Below, in pieces: positions 1-8,055 of a stretch of 34,680 nt of DNA. The translations under genes and the position numbers were made by a program. This DNA comes from Prolixibacteraceae bacterium UBA5740 (lineage in GTDB: Bacteria; Bacteroidota; Bacteroidia; Bacteroidales; Prolixibacteraceae): contig DIFU01000045.1 in the NCBI GenBank assembly GCA_002419285.1, positions 1-34,680 on the forward strand, given 5' to 3'. Positions within the stretch are counted from its first letter, which is position 1, and the number at the start of each line of letters is the position of its first letter. The notes beneath the pieces were generated by a model. That model was not told where the DNA came from, did no database searches, and was given only the letters and a program-made list of their open reading frames with translations.

Positions 1-2530
1 CCTTTGCAAGAGCTGCGTTGCTGTCTTCAGATGATTGCAGGATGATTGGAAGCTTCGAAATATGTGATTTTACATACCTGATAAGTTTGGCACCTGCTTC
101 AAGGTCCATTCTTCCGGCTTTTTCAAACTCAACGTCCGAAATGATGCAAAGCATAAAATCCCGGTACTTGTTAAAAATAGCGATCGCCTCTTCATAATTA
201 CGGGCATGAAGGATCTTGGGCCTTGATCGCATTCGGCTGATTTTGTCGAGTTCGTTTTTTTCAACCTCAGGTAACAGCTGTTTGACGTGGTTAAAGACAA
301 TGTCAAACAAGATCTGGATGTATTTTGAATAGTATATAGGTGAGTCTTCTATCAGAAGGATAACCCTGACAAGGCCGACCCTGGTGTCATTGTCAACGTT
401 CACTTTATCCTCAGTTAGTTTGACAATCGAGAACAGAATCAGTGAATCGCCACTCCAGACAAAAAGTTTATCGATCGACCTGAGAGAGGGCACAACTTCT
501 TCGTAATATTTGACATCGCTTTTTCGGTTCACTAAAAGGTAGATAGGAAGGGATTCGGCTCGTGCACGTATTTTCTCGCTTAGTTGAACCGGTGACTCAC
601 GATCAATACCTGCCATCAGGATAACCAGATCGAATCTGGTAGTTTCAAGAAGTTCAAGTGCTTCTTCCGCCGTTGATACACCCGTAATCCGGGGTACCGA
701 GAAAAGGCTGTACTGGTATATCTCTCCCATGAACTTTGCAAAGAATGAGTCCTCACTTTCCAGGTTGAAGGCATCATAAAGGGTCGACACGAAGAGAATA
801 TGTTTGATTTTATACCTCATCATTTCAAGGTATATGTACTTGTCGATGGCTTGCTGGTTAAAATATAGCTGAAGCGGTTTTTTGTTTCGAATCAATGAGG
901 TCCTGAAAGCGTCGGAAGGATGAATGGCTTGTTCAGGAACCCCTTTCAGATGAATGATGCCCCTGCCTTTCAGATTGTTGAGATATCCGCTGATGAGCCT
1001 GCATATATTGATCAGGAGGTTTCTTTCTTCGTGAAGAAAGGGACCTTCATCTTCAACAGGAAATTTTCTTAAGTAATAGATCTCAACAGAACCTTTATTG
1101 TTGTCGATAGTTACAAAATATTCAGTTTGAAACCATGGAGTTTCCTGGAAGTCAGTGCTTACATATATTCTTCCCTCAAATTGGATTCGGGCTGCCGTAT
1201 ATTTTGGATATTGCCATGATTTTGGCAGGATTTCGCAGATCTCTCGAAGGGTTTCAGGAATGGTTTTTCCTTCATCGATGATTCTCGATGTTTCATTTAT
1301 TGCCTTCAGCTCCTTAATGCGCTCTGTATTTTCGTAGTTCAGCTTTTTAAATACATCCCGGATAGCAGATCCGGAAATCAAACTGGCTATATTCTCAAGA
1401 AGCTCCAGTTCTTCTTTGAGAAAGGGACCTTCAAATTCGATTGGAAAGTTCTCAAGGTAGAAAATTTCAATTACTCCTTTTTTGTGGTCCGGAAGTTCAA
1501 ATCTTTGTTTCAATTTCCATTCTGATTCTCTGAATCCGGGCGATACAAATCTTTTTTTGTTGTAGGTAATGCTTGCAACTGTAGCAGTGGGATACTGCAT
1601 GGCATCAGGGAGTATGTTGCAGATTCGCTGAAGTGCTTCTTCCATATTTCGGGAATCTTCCAGTATTTTGGTAGTTTGGTTAATGCCCCGAAGTTCCTTC
1701 ATTCGCTCAGTGTACTGTGACAAAAGTTTTTTCAAAGCTTTTTCAGATACACTGCCGGCAATTAAGGCCGCCAGATTGCCCACTAAATGCTGCTCCCGGG
1801 GAAGGAAGGGCTGTTGGTAGGTCTTCTCATTCAATTCCCTGTAAAATAATTCGATAGATCCTTTTCCCTGGCCGGGTGTTTCAAATGCATGCATAAGAGA
1901 CCATGGAGTTTCAAGAAATCCGGGACTTGTAAAAACCTGATCGCCAAATCGAATTCTCGCGACGGCCAGGTCTGGAAAGCGAAGTACTTCGGGAAGAAAG
2001 GTACACATATCAGTCATTAATTCCTCAATACTCTTGCTTTTTTCCAGAATTTCGGCAGCCTTGCCTATTCCTTCAAGTTCATTGTTGAAATTGCGATCAG
2101 TGCCTTTGAGGCTCTGAAGCTGTGAATTGGCGAGGATTCCTGTTATAATAGGTGTGATGATGTCAAGCAATTCCTTGGCAAAATGAAGTTGTTGGGAAGA
2201 AATTGGTTCATTGGATGAATTATGAATAAACCATTCGATCGATCCCTTGGAGTGATCAGAGAGATAAAAATCTTTGCTAATCTTTGTCCCATCGTCAGAA
2301 AAACCTGAACCGGGGAAAGTTGAGTTATTAAATATTACCCTGGAATGAATATCAAGATCATTCGATAGTGTTCGGGCAATACAATCGTTGACAGAAACCA
2401 GTTTGTCTTTGATGGGAACTTCCAGGTTTGAAATTCGGGCAAGTTCAATCAATGTGGTTGAGGAAATAGTGGGTTCCAATTGCCTCTTTTCATTGTTAAA
2501 AGGAATATCGTTGTTTGCTTCGGTTGTCAT
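1..2530 (-). CDS. Multi-GAF, receiver-like N-terminal part of a PEP synthase-like (PEP/pyruvate-binding) protein, truncated by the window edge
   Basis: An uninterrupted frame reads from ATG at 2530 leftwards off the window (about 843 codons, no stop). After a divergent N-terminal segment (residues 1-140) there are three similar GAF-like repeats starting near residues 150, 280 and 412. Each begins with a helix like GINQTTKILEDS, has a core PGFxExxW and GxIEIFYL, and ends in FLxEExxLLxNIAxLISG. Residues about 570-690 (RYKIKHILFVSTLYDAF, FDLVILMAGID) and 715-843 (VRVILLIEDSPIYYSKY, LCIISDVEFE, LPIILQSSEDS) form two receiver-like domains. The latter pair strongly resembles, from memory, the N-terminus of Bacteroidota proteins annotated as PEP synthase / PEP-pyruvate-binding proteins. 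The catalytic nucleotidyl- and phosphohistidine domains would lie left of the window. The likely role is a sensor-coupled pyruvate/PEP phosphotransfer enzyme; this is inferred from family resemblance only. The gene is divergent from the radical SAM gene. Confidence 0.7.
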   Translation of the reverse strand, partial: MTTEANNDIPFNNEKRQLEPTISSTTLIELARISNLEVPIKDKLVSVNDCIARTLSNDLDIHSRVIFNNSTFPGSGFSDDGTKISKDFYLSDHSKGSIEWFIHNSSNEPISSQQLHFAKELLDIITPIITGILANSQLQSLKGTDRNFNNELEGIGKAAEILEKSKSIEELMTDMCTFLPEVLRFPDLAVARIRFGDQVFTSPGFLETPWSLMHAFETPGQGKGSIELFYRELNEKTYQQPFLPREQHLVGNLAALIAGSVSEKALKKLLSQYTERMKELRGINQTTKILEDSRNMEEALQRICNILPDAMQYPTATVASITYNKKRFVSPGFRESEWKLKQRFELPDHKKGVIEIFYLENFPIEFEGPFLKEELELLENIASLISGSAIRDVFKKLNYENTERIKELKAINETSRIIDEGKTIPETLREICEILPKSWQYPKYTAARIQFEGRIYVSTDFQETPWFQTEYFVTIDNNKGSVEIYYLRKFPVEDEGPFLHEERNLLINICRLISGYLNNLKGRGIIHLKGVPEQAIHPSDAFRTSLIRNKKPLQLYFNQQAIDKYIYLEMMRYKIKHILFVSTLYDAFNLESEDSFFAKFMGEIYQYSLFSVPRITGVSTAEEALELLETTRFDLVILMAGIDRESPVQLSEKIRARAESLPIYLLVNRKSDVKYYEEVVPSLRSIDKLFVWSGDSLILFSIVKLTEDKVNVDNDTRVGLVRVILLIEDSPIYYSKYIQILFDIVFNHVKQLLPEVEKNELDKISRMRSRPKILHARNYEEAIAIFNKYRDFMLCIISDVEFEKAGRMDLEAGAKLIRYVKSHISKLPIILQSSEDSNAALAK

Positions 2531-2825
2531 GCCTGGTAATGAAATGTTTTAAAAAACTGCTGGATTTGGATCGTTATTCTTTAGATTGTCCGATTAACTG
2601 GACAAATGACCAGATTGTAAACAAAATTAGCAATTTATACTTAACTGCAGTCGCCAGAGCCTGTTGAGAAGGAGATAGAACGATTTGATCCCCGAAAATA
2701 GAAGAAGGATTTTTAGGGACAGAATTCAGGGGACATTTCTGGGACTTGTTGGGTTTGTATATGTAAGCTAATCTATTGGTAAGTTTTTTTGATGTATTTT
2801 TATCGTGTAGGTCAGTTTGAACCAC

Positions 2826-3965
2826 ATGATAGAAATAAGTGATTTTCAGATTTTCGCCAAACCTGTCGGGTCATCCTGTAATCTGGCTTGCAGGTATTGT
2901 TATTATCTGGGAAAAGAGCCTGTTGGTTCTGATTCCGGAATTGTGAGCATGTCAGATGAATTGCTTGAAAAATATATACGCCAGCATTTTGAGGCTACAA
3001 GTGGCGATACAGTCATGTTTTCGTGGCACGGTGGAGAACCTTTGTTGGCAGGAATCCCTTTTTACCAAAAGGCACTGGCGTTTCAACAGAGTTATTTGCC
3101 TCAGGGCAAACGAGTTCTGAATGGCCTTCAAACGAATGGCACGCTGCTGAATGAAGATTGGTGTCAGTTTTTGGCTCAGAATGGATTTTTTGTGGGCCTT
3201 AGTATAGATGGTCCCGCCAGATTTCATGACTCTTCCAGGATCAATAGGGGCGGAAGCGGCACATTTGACCAGGTCCTCAAAGGATTTCAATTGTTAGTGA
3301 GATTTGGTATCATCCCTGAAATTTTGTGTGTGGTGAATTCCAATAATGTGGAACACCCACTTTTGGTTTACAGATTTTTAAGGGATCTGGGAACAAAGTA
3401 TCTGACTTTCCTGCCACTGGTAAACAAGATGTATGGCAAAAGTGCCGAAGTTACTGTTGATTCAGTCTCTTCAGAGTCTTTTGGAAATTTTCTGATCGCT
3501 GTATACGATGAGTGGGTGAGCCGGGATATAGGACACATAAAGATTCAGGTTATTGAGGAGGCACTGAGGACAGCCTTCCAACAGGACCATACCCTTTGCA
3601 TTTTTAAAACGGAGTGTGGAGGTGTTCCGGTTGTGACACATGCCGGAGATATTTACAGTTGTGACCATTTTGTGGATGGAGATCACTTTTTGGGTAATCT
3701 GCAGCAAAACTATTTGAAAGATGTCCTCTTTAATAATATACAGACTGAATTTGGACAAAGAAAGCGAACCTCCTTGCCTGCAATGTGTAAAGCTTGTCCA
3801 GTTTTAAACATGTGCAACGGAGAATGTCCCAAAAACCGGTTTACAATTACACCTGACGGAGAACCAGGCCTTAACTACCTTTGTGCCGGATACCGTAAGT
3901 TTTTCACCCACATCCAACCATTTGTTATGGAGGTGAGGAGAAATTGGCTTAGTCAAGCCTTGTGA
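2826..3965 (+). CDS. Radical SAM/SPASM enzyme, anaerobic sulfatase-maturating enzyme type
   Basis: Members of this family use S-adenosylmethionine and [4Fe-4S] clusters to oxidise an active-site Cys or Ser of sulfatases to formylglycine in the cytoplasm. The N-terminus has the radical SAM motif CNLACRYC (CX3CX2C, residues 18-25 counted from ATG 2826), followed by WHGGEPLL, LQTNGTLL and LSIDGP. The C-terminal SPASM region carries many cysteines (CGGVP, YSCDHF, CKACPVLNMCNGEC, YLCAGY) for two auxiliary clusters. Length about 379 residues is normal. A TTG nine bases upstream (2817) is in frame, but the ATG is preferred. No sulfatase is present in the window, so the substrate is unknown. The gene ends 5 bp from the convergent hydrolase gene. 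Other SPASM peptide-modifying enzymes are possible but less likely. Confidence 0.82.
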   Translation: MIEISDFQIFAKPVGSSCNLACRYCYYLGKEPVGSDSGIVSMSDELLEKYIRQHFEATSGDTVMFSWHGGEPLLAGIPFYQKALAFQQSYLPQGKRVLNGLQTNGTLLNEDWCQFLAQNGFFVGLSIDGPARFHDSSRINRGGSGTFDQVLKGFQLLVRFGIIPEILCVVNSNNVEHPLLVYRFLRDLGTKYLTFLPLVNKMYGKSAEVTVDSVSSESFGNFLIAVYDEWVSRDIGHIKIQVIEEALRTAFQQDHTLCIFKTECGGVPVVTHAGDIYSCDHFVDGDHFLGNLQQNYLKDVLFNNIQTEFGQRKRTSLPAMCKACPVLNMCNGECPKNRFTITPDGEPGLNYLCAGYRKFFTHIQPFVMEVRRNWLSQAL

Positions 3966-3970
3966 AAAAA

Positions 3971-4828
3971 CTACTTTAGCTTATCCTTGAAAAAACTTAT
4001 TGTTCTGTCCCATGCCTGTTTGGCCGCTTCGGCATGATATCTTCCCGGGTTGGTGACATTATTAAACCCATGCCCAGTCCCCGGATATATAAATATCTGA
4101 TATTCTTTGCCAGCAGCTTTCAATGCCTCCTCAAAAGCAGTGATTCCTGCATTGATTCTTTCGTCATTTTCGGCATAATGTGCCAAAATCGGAGCATTGA
4201 TCTTTTCTACATCACTTGGCTCAGGTTGCCTTCCATAATATGGAACGGCAGCGTCAAGATCCTTGCTGTTAACCGCGACCTGGTTTGTCATGGCACCGCC
4301 CCAGCAAAAACCGGTACAACCCACTTTCCCCGTTGAATTTGGATGTGTCTTCAGATAGCCAACGGCAGCAACAAAATTTTGGGTAGTCTCGTTGCTGTCA
4401 AGTTGGGCAAATAATTCACCTGCGTTTGAAATATCCTCCGGAGTTCCACCAACCGGTGAAAGTGCATCGGGTGCCAGTGAAAGAAATCCCTCCTGGGCCA
4501 TTCTTCGGGTCACTTCCTTGATATGGGGTACCAGACCTCTGTTTTCGTGGATCACGATAACCGCCGGAAATTTTGATTCTTTGTCCGGTCTGGCAAGGAA
4601 TGCCTTCATCTTCCCTTTTGCACCTTGATACTCAACCATTGATTCGCTGATCATTCCATTCGGCACAATCGTGGGTAATGCAAAAAACGCATTTCCTTTC
4701 ATGGTAGGGAAAAGAGCAAAAGCAGTTGACATGCTGCCAGTCAATAGGGCCAGTCGGCGAAGGAACCTGCGTCTTGGAAGTCGGCCGTTATCTAAATCAG
4801 GATAAGCGGTTTGATTGTCATTCTTCAT
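3971..4828 (-). CDS. Dienelactone hydrolase family protein with a Tat-like signal
   Basis: An alpha/beta-hydrolase of the dienelactone hydrolase family. The nucleophile motif is GFCWGGAM (Cys175), with Asp222 in AENDERI, His253 in GTGHGFNN, and the family Glu in VIHENRG (about residue 95). The first 50 residues contain LPRRRFLRRLALLTG, matching the twin-arginine RRxFLK pattern, followed by a short hydrophobic stretch ending near NAFFALP. The enzyme is therefore probably exported folded by the Tat pathway. The natural substrate is not readable from sequence; family members hydrolyse lactones or small esters. No pathway partner lies beside it. ATG at 4828 is chosen because it retains the whole signal. 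The gene is convergent with the radical SAM gene, with a 5 bp gap and no visible terminator. Confidence 0.85.
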   Translation of the reverse strand: MKNDNQTAYPDLDNGRLPRRRFLRRLALLTGSMSTAFALFPTMKGNAFFALPTIVPNGMISESMVEYQGAKGKMKAFLARPDKESKFPAVIVIHENRGLVPHIKEVTRRMAQEGFLSLAPDALSPVGGTPEDISNAGELFAQLDSNETTQNFVAAVGYLKTHPNSTGKVGCTGFCWGGAMTNQVAVNSKDLDAAVPYYGRQPEPSDVEKINAPILAHYAENDERINAGITAFEEALKAAGKEYQIFIYPGTGHGFNNVTNPGRYHAEAAKQAWDRTISFFKDKLK

Positions 4829-5016
4829 GGTTGCTGGTTATTTAGGTAAATTAATTTAGAGTGATTCTGAATTGCAAATTACAAAAAAAGTACGTACTAA
4901 TGAATAAGTTCTTGTCTTATCTTGCAAGAGAAATAACTGTTTTATCCCCAACAAGTTCCCCATAATCAAGATTATATCCATGATGGATTACTGTAAGATA
5001 TAAGTGGACCCTGTGA

Positions 5017-5050
5017 TGTTTAATTAAATTAGAAAAACATTAAACAAAAT
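5017..5050 (+). promoter_or_regulatory. Dyad TGTTTAAT-N14-ATTAAACA upstream of crtB, candidate regulator operator
   Basis: Perfect 8-bp arms lie at 5017-5024 and 5039-5046. The right arm continues into ATTAAACAAAAT (5039-5050), and the same 12-mer lies at 11389-11400 upstream of the MerR/cobalamin regulator gene. The total TGTTTA-to-TAAACA span is 30 bp here and 31 bp there, and both sit about 60 bp before the start codon. Being an operator of the CarH-like regulator is an inference. Confidence 0.45.
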
Positions 5051-5055
5051 TGGAT

Positions 5056-5086
5056 TTGGCTTGTTAGAGAGTAAATAATAAATCTG
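5056..5086 (+). promoter_or_regulatory. Possible Bacteroidota-type promoter of the carotenoid operon
   Basis: TTG at 5056-5058 is followed after 20 bp by TAAATCTG (5079-5086), one mismatch from the TAnnTTTG -7 consensus with near-consensus spacing. It lies 25 bp before the annotated crtB start and just downstream of the dyad at 5017-5050, so a protein bound there could block the polymerase. Confidence 0.3.
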
Positions 5087-5111
5087 GAAGTATCCACCAA
5101 AAATAATAGCT

Positions 5112-6029
5112 ATGATTTCAATGGCAGTAACTGATGGCGAGGCGTGTGCGAAGCAACAACCATCAAAAACCGGAAGACTCAGTAAAGGGACTAAAGGCTT
5201 GTATGATAAGGTTTCGTTCGAAGCCAGCAAACTTGTCACCAAGTCGTACAGCTCTTCCTTTTCTTCAGCAACCTCGCTGCTTGATCCTGAGACTAGAGCG
5301 GCAGTTTACAGTATTTATGGTTTTGTGAGGTATGCCGATGAGATTGTGGATACCTTTCATGGATATGACAAGGAACACCTGCTTTCAACATTTGAAGATG
5401 ATTACTATGAAGGCATGCGTTATGGAATCAGTATGAATCCAGTCTTGCATTCCTTCCAGCAAACTGTGAGAAAATATCATATTCCTGATGAGTTCATCAG
5501 GGCATTTCTCAAAAGCATGCGCGCTGACATATCCAAGAACGTTTACCTGAATGAGAACGAAATAGAAGAATATATTTATGGCTCGGCCGATGTTGTCGGC
5601 TTGATGTGTCTCAAAGTTTTTGTAAATGGAGATGAGGACCTTTTCAACCGGTTAAAATCTCCGGCGATGAAACTGGGATCGGCTTTTCAGAAGGTTAACT
5701 TTCTGAGAGACCTTAAAGACGATACCGAGGAATTGGACCGCAGATATTTTCCTCAAATAAGTAACTCTTCATTCGACAGCACGGCAAAGGAAGAAATTAT
5801 TGGAAGTATCGACGAGGATTTTGATGCTGCCCTAGCTGGCATCAGACTGCTTCCCGGGCGATCAAAACTGGCGGTTTATGTGGCGTATAAATATTATTGC
5901 CTTTTACTGAGAAAATTGAAAAAAACTCCTGCTGAAACTATCCTAACCCACAGAATCAGGGTCTCGGGTCCTGTAAAAGTCATGTTGATGCTGAAATCCA
6001 TGGCTGATTACCGATTGGGATTAATTTGA
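5112..6029 (+). CDS. crtB: Phytoene synthase (squalene/phytoene synthase family)
   Basis: Condenses two geranylgeranyl diphosphates to phytoene, the first committed step of C40 carotenoid synthesis. Both aspartate-rich Mg-diphosphate motifs are visible: YADEIVD (Asp76, Asp80) and VNFLRDLKDD (Asp200-Asp204). Also present are SYSSSFSSA near the start of the domain and YGSADVVGLM in the middle. It is the first gene of an apparent operon that continues through the cyclase, hydratase, acyltransferase, glycosyltransferase, TPR and desaturase genes. Residues 1-29 form a polar extension; the recognisable domain begins at Leu30, encoded by a TTG codon at 5199. The true start may therefore lie downstream of 5112, although both ATGs (5112, 5121) are in frame. 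Family identity is secure, and the neighbouring C40 genes favour phytoene over squalene as product. Confidence 0.92.
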   Translation: MISMAVTDGEACAKQQPSKTGRLSKGTKGLYDKVSFEASKLVTKSYSSSFSSATSLLDPETRAAVYSIYGFVRYADEIVDTFHGYDKEHLLSTFEDDYYEGMRYGISMNPVLHSFQQTVRKYHIPDEFIRAFLKSMRADISKNVYLNENEIEEYIYGSADVVGLMCLKVFVNGDEDLFNRLKSPAMKLGSAFQKVNFLRDLKDDTEELDRRYFPQISNSSFDSTAKEEIIGSIDEDFDAALAGIRLLPGRSKLAVYVAYKYYCLLLRKLKKTPAETILTHRIRVSGPVKVMLMLKSMADYRLGLI

Positions 6030-6065
6030 ACCAAATACAATACCAATTCTAAGAAGTTCTGAAGC

Positions 6066-6761
6066 ATGTCACTCTATACACTACTCCTTTTGTTTTCGTT
6101 TATAGTTCCGATAACCCTTAGTTTTGACCGGCGATTGCAATTCTACAGGCAATGGCCTTCGTTGCTACCGGCAATCACCTTTGTGGCCGTAATATATATT
6201 GTTGCCGATGTTTTGCTTACTAATGCTGGTGTATGGGGCTTTAACGAACAATACCATTCGGGTTATACTTTGCTTAACCTTCCTGTTGAGGAGTGGTTGT
6301 TCTTCTTTGTTATACCCTACGCAAGCATTTTTTTGCATGAAAGCCTGATACTTTATTTTCCAAAGTTAAAAGTTAGCCAAACTGTCTCAAAAAGAATAAC
6401 CATTTCCCTAATTCTCTTTTTTCTAATCCTTTTGGCCTTCAATACAGGCAGGAGTTATTCATCGTACATTTTTGCCATGATGATTCTGGTACTCTTGCTC
6501 ACATTTTTTGATCGGAAGCAGGTTGTCAGTTCCTATTTTGTAACCTTCCTGGTTATTCTGATCCCTTTCCTGATTGTTAATTCCATCTTGACGGGAAGCT
6601 TTATCGAAGGTGAGGTGGTGTGGTACAATAATGATGAAAACCTAAATATCAGGATCTTTACCATTCCTGTTGAAGATGTCGCTTATGCCTTCAGTATGAT
6701 TCTATATTCATTGCTGATTCGTAATTTTATAACACAATTTTGGCTGAATAGTAGGATATGA
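6066..6761 (+). CDS. crtYcd: Lycopene beta-cyclase, fused heterodimer-type (CrtYc-CrtYd)
   Basis: An integral membrane protein of 231 residues with about seven hydrophobic segments and an internal duplication. Each half has the lycopene cyclase domain signature: first half GVWGFNEQYHSGY then LPVEEW (PVEE at 73-76), second half GEVVWYNNDENLNIR then IPVEDVAY (PVED at 201-204). In actinobacteria the halves are often separate CrtYc and CrtYd subunits; here they are fused, as known in other Bacteroidota. It should form beta-ionone rings on lycopene at one or both ends. The next gene begins inside its stop codon (ATGA overlap at 6758-6761), implying translational coupling. Whether it is mono- or bicyclic cannot be read from sequence, but the CruF-like neighbour suggests one end stays linear. 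Confidence 0.85.
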   Translation: MSLYTLLLLFSFIVPITLSFDRRLQFYRQWPSLLPAITFVAVIYIVADVLLTNAGVWGFNEQYHSGYTLLNLPVEEWLFFFVIPYASIFLHESLILYFPKLKVSQTVSKRITISLILFFLILLAFNTGRSYSSYIFAMMILVLLLTFFDRKQVVSSYFVTFLVILIPFLIVNSILTGSFIEGEVVWYNNDENLNIRIFTIPVEDVAYAFSMILYSLLIRNFITQFWLNSRI

Positions 6762-7435
6762 CAAACTGGTTAAGTCAAATAAAATATTTGGCAAAAGGAA
6801 GACATAGAAGGGTAATCCTTGTGTTTATCATCTTTTATTTAGTGGGAGTAGCCGGATTTATTTATCCCGGGACCTCAGCAGTCTTCGCTGGATTGACTCC
6901 TGTTATCTTAATCATGAGTTTTGTTGCAGTTATAGTCTATCACGGAGAAAGTTTTACCCTTAAACATTTCATGGTTTTGTTGGGAATCTTCTTGATATCA
7001 TTTGTTTCAGAGGCGATTGGTGTAAACACAGGATTAATTTTCGGATCATATCAATATGGGGAAAGTTTGGGGTTGAAGTTTTTTGGTACCCCTGTTTTAA
7101 TTGGAATGAACTGGGTGTTCCTGATATATTCTTCAGCCTCGCTCATTAACATGACAAGGGTAACGGGATCGATATTTGTATTTTTAGCTTCCTCCCTGAT
7201 GGTATTTTATGATCTGATTCTTGAACAGGTAGCTGGGGAAATGGGAATGTGGTCATGGACAGATGGTTTTATACCTTTAAAAAATTACATCACCTGGTTC
7301 ATACTTGCAGTTGTCTTTCATTGGATGCTTAAGTATTATGCTGTCCCGACTATCAATAAAGTTGCCCCAGCGATATTTACGATACAATTCATGTTCTTTT
7401 TGATGATTTTTCTGCTGAAAGGAGTTGTCGTATGA
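6758..7435 (+). CDS. cruF: CruF-type carotenoid 1',2'-hydratase (DUF422 membrane protein)
   Basis: A polytopic membrane protein of 225 residues with about six or seven hydrophobic helices. The features fit the carotenoid biosynthesis (DUF422) family: SEAIGVNTGLIFGSYQYGE, GTPVLIGMNWVFLIYSSA, FYDLILEQVAGEMGMWSW and the NYITWF block near the C-terminus. Characterised members add water to the 1',2' double bond of a linear carotenoid end (cyanobacterial and Deinococcus CruF on gamma-carotene derivatives, haloarchaeal CruF on bisanhydrobacterioruberin). Beside a beta-cyclase the expected product is a 1'-hydroxy monocyclic carotenoid. The hydroxyl would be the acceptor for the glycosyltransferase encoded two genes downstream. 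ATGA-type overlaps occur at both ends. Confidence 0.8.
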   Translation: MTNWLSQIKYLAKGRHRRVILVFIIFYLVGVAGFIYPGTSAVFAGLTPVILIMSFVAVIVYHGESFTLKHFMVLLGIFLISFVSEAIGVNTGLIFGSYQYGESLGLKFFGTPVLIGMNWVFLIYSSASLINMTRVTGSIFVFLASSLMVFYDLILEQVAGEMGMWSWTDGFIPLKNYITWFILAVVFHWMLKYYAVPTINKVAPAIFTIQFMFFLMIFLLKGVVV

Positions 7436-8055
7436 TCATGAAAGCACGACACCATTGGATCGTTTATCCTTTTTTCAAGTGGTACGCGGTGTGGAAAGTT
7501 AATCGGAATTTCAAGCCGGTATCCATTATCGGTGAGGTGACTGATAAAGGTTTGCCGGTTCTTTTTATAGCTAACCATGTAAGTTGGTGGGATGGCTTTT
7601 GGTTGCAATATCTGAACCAGTCAATTTTCAACCGTAAATTGCATTTCATGATGCTGGAGGAGCAATTAAGGAAATTCTGGTTTTTTAATCTTTCCGGAGG
7701 TTATTCGGTTCGAAAGTCAAGTCGCAGTCTGATTGAAAGCTTGAATTATACAATTGAACTGCTTTCTGATCGTAAAAATTTTGTTTTTATTTTTCCTCAG
7801 GGGGAGATCGTATCGATGCATAAAAATCACTTCGAATTCGGTAAGGGTTTAAGTTATGTTTTGAAAAACCTGGAGAATTCGGTACAAATCATTTTTGTGG
7901 CCAATCTGACAGATTATTTTTCAAAAGAAGTTCCCTGTTTAAATATATATATTGAGGAAGTCAGGCTTGCCCAGCTTGATAATTTGCAGATAGAGACAAG
8001 GTACAATCAATTTTACCAGGAGTGCATTAAGAATCAAATTCAGATCAGGACATGA
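7432..8055 (+). CDS. PlsC-like 1-acyltransferase, probable carotenoid glycoside acyltransferase
   Basis: A lysophospholipid acyltransferase-fold protein of 207 residues. Motif I is NHVSWWD (His49-x4-Asp54, the catalytic HX4D) and motif III is FPQGEIVS (121-128), a variant of FPEGTRS. The loss of the usual Thr-Arg-Ser suggests an acceptor other than a standard lysophospholipid. It lies between the hydratase and the glycosyltransferase and overlaps both by 4 bp. In green sulfur bacteria the pair CruC (glycosyltransferase) and CruD (acyltransferase) makes chlorobactene glucoside laurate; a CruD-like role is inferred here from position, not from a diagnostic motif. A housekeeping phospholipid role remains possible. 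Confidence 0.75.
   Translation: MIMKARHHWIVYPFFKWYAVWKVNRNFKPVSIIGEVTDKGLPVLFIANHVSWWDGFWLQYLNQSIFNRKLHFMMLEEQLRKFWFFNLSGGYSVRKSSRSLIESLNYTIELLSDRKNFVFIFPQGEIVSMHKNHFEFGKGLSYVLKNLENSVQIIFVANLTDYFSKEVPCLNIYIEEVRLAQLDNLQIETRYNQFYQECIKNQIQIRT

Noticed and set aside
2574..2825. 83-codon minus-strand frame in the gap before the radical SAM gene
   Set aside because: No recognisable domain or signal; it overlaps the start of the radical SAM gene and fills an expected divergent promoter region.
4889..4929. Palindromes AGTACGTACT and TCTTGCAAGA upstream of crtB
   Set aside because: Both are perfect 10-mers, but such short palindromes are common by chance and they have no counterpart at the carH promoter.
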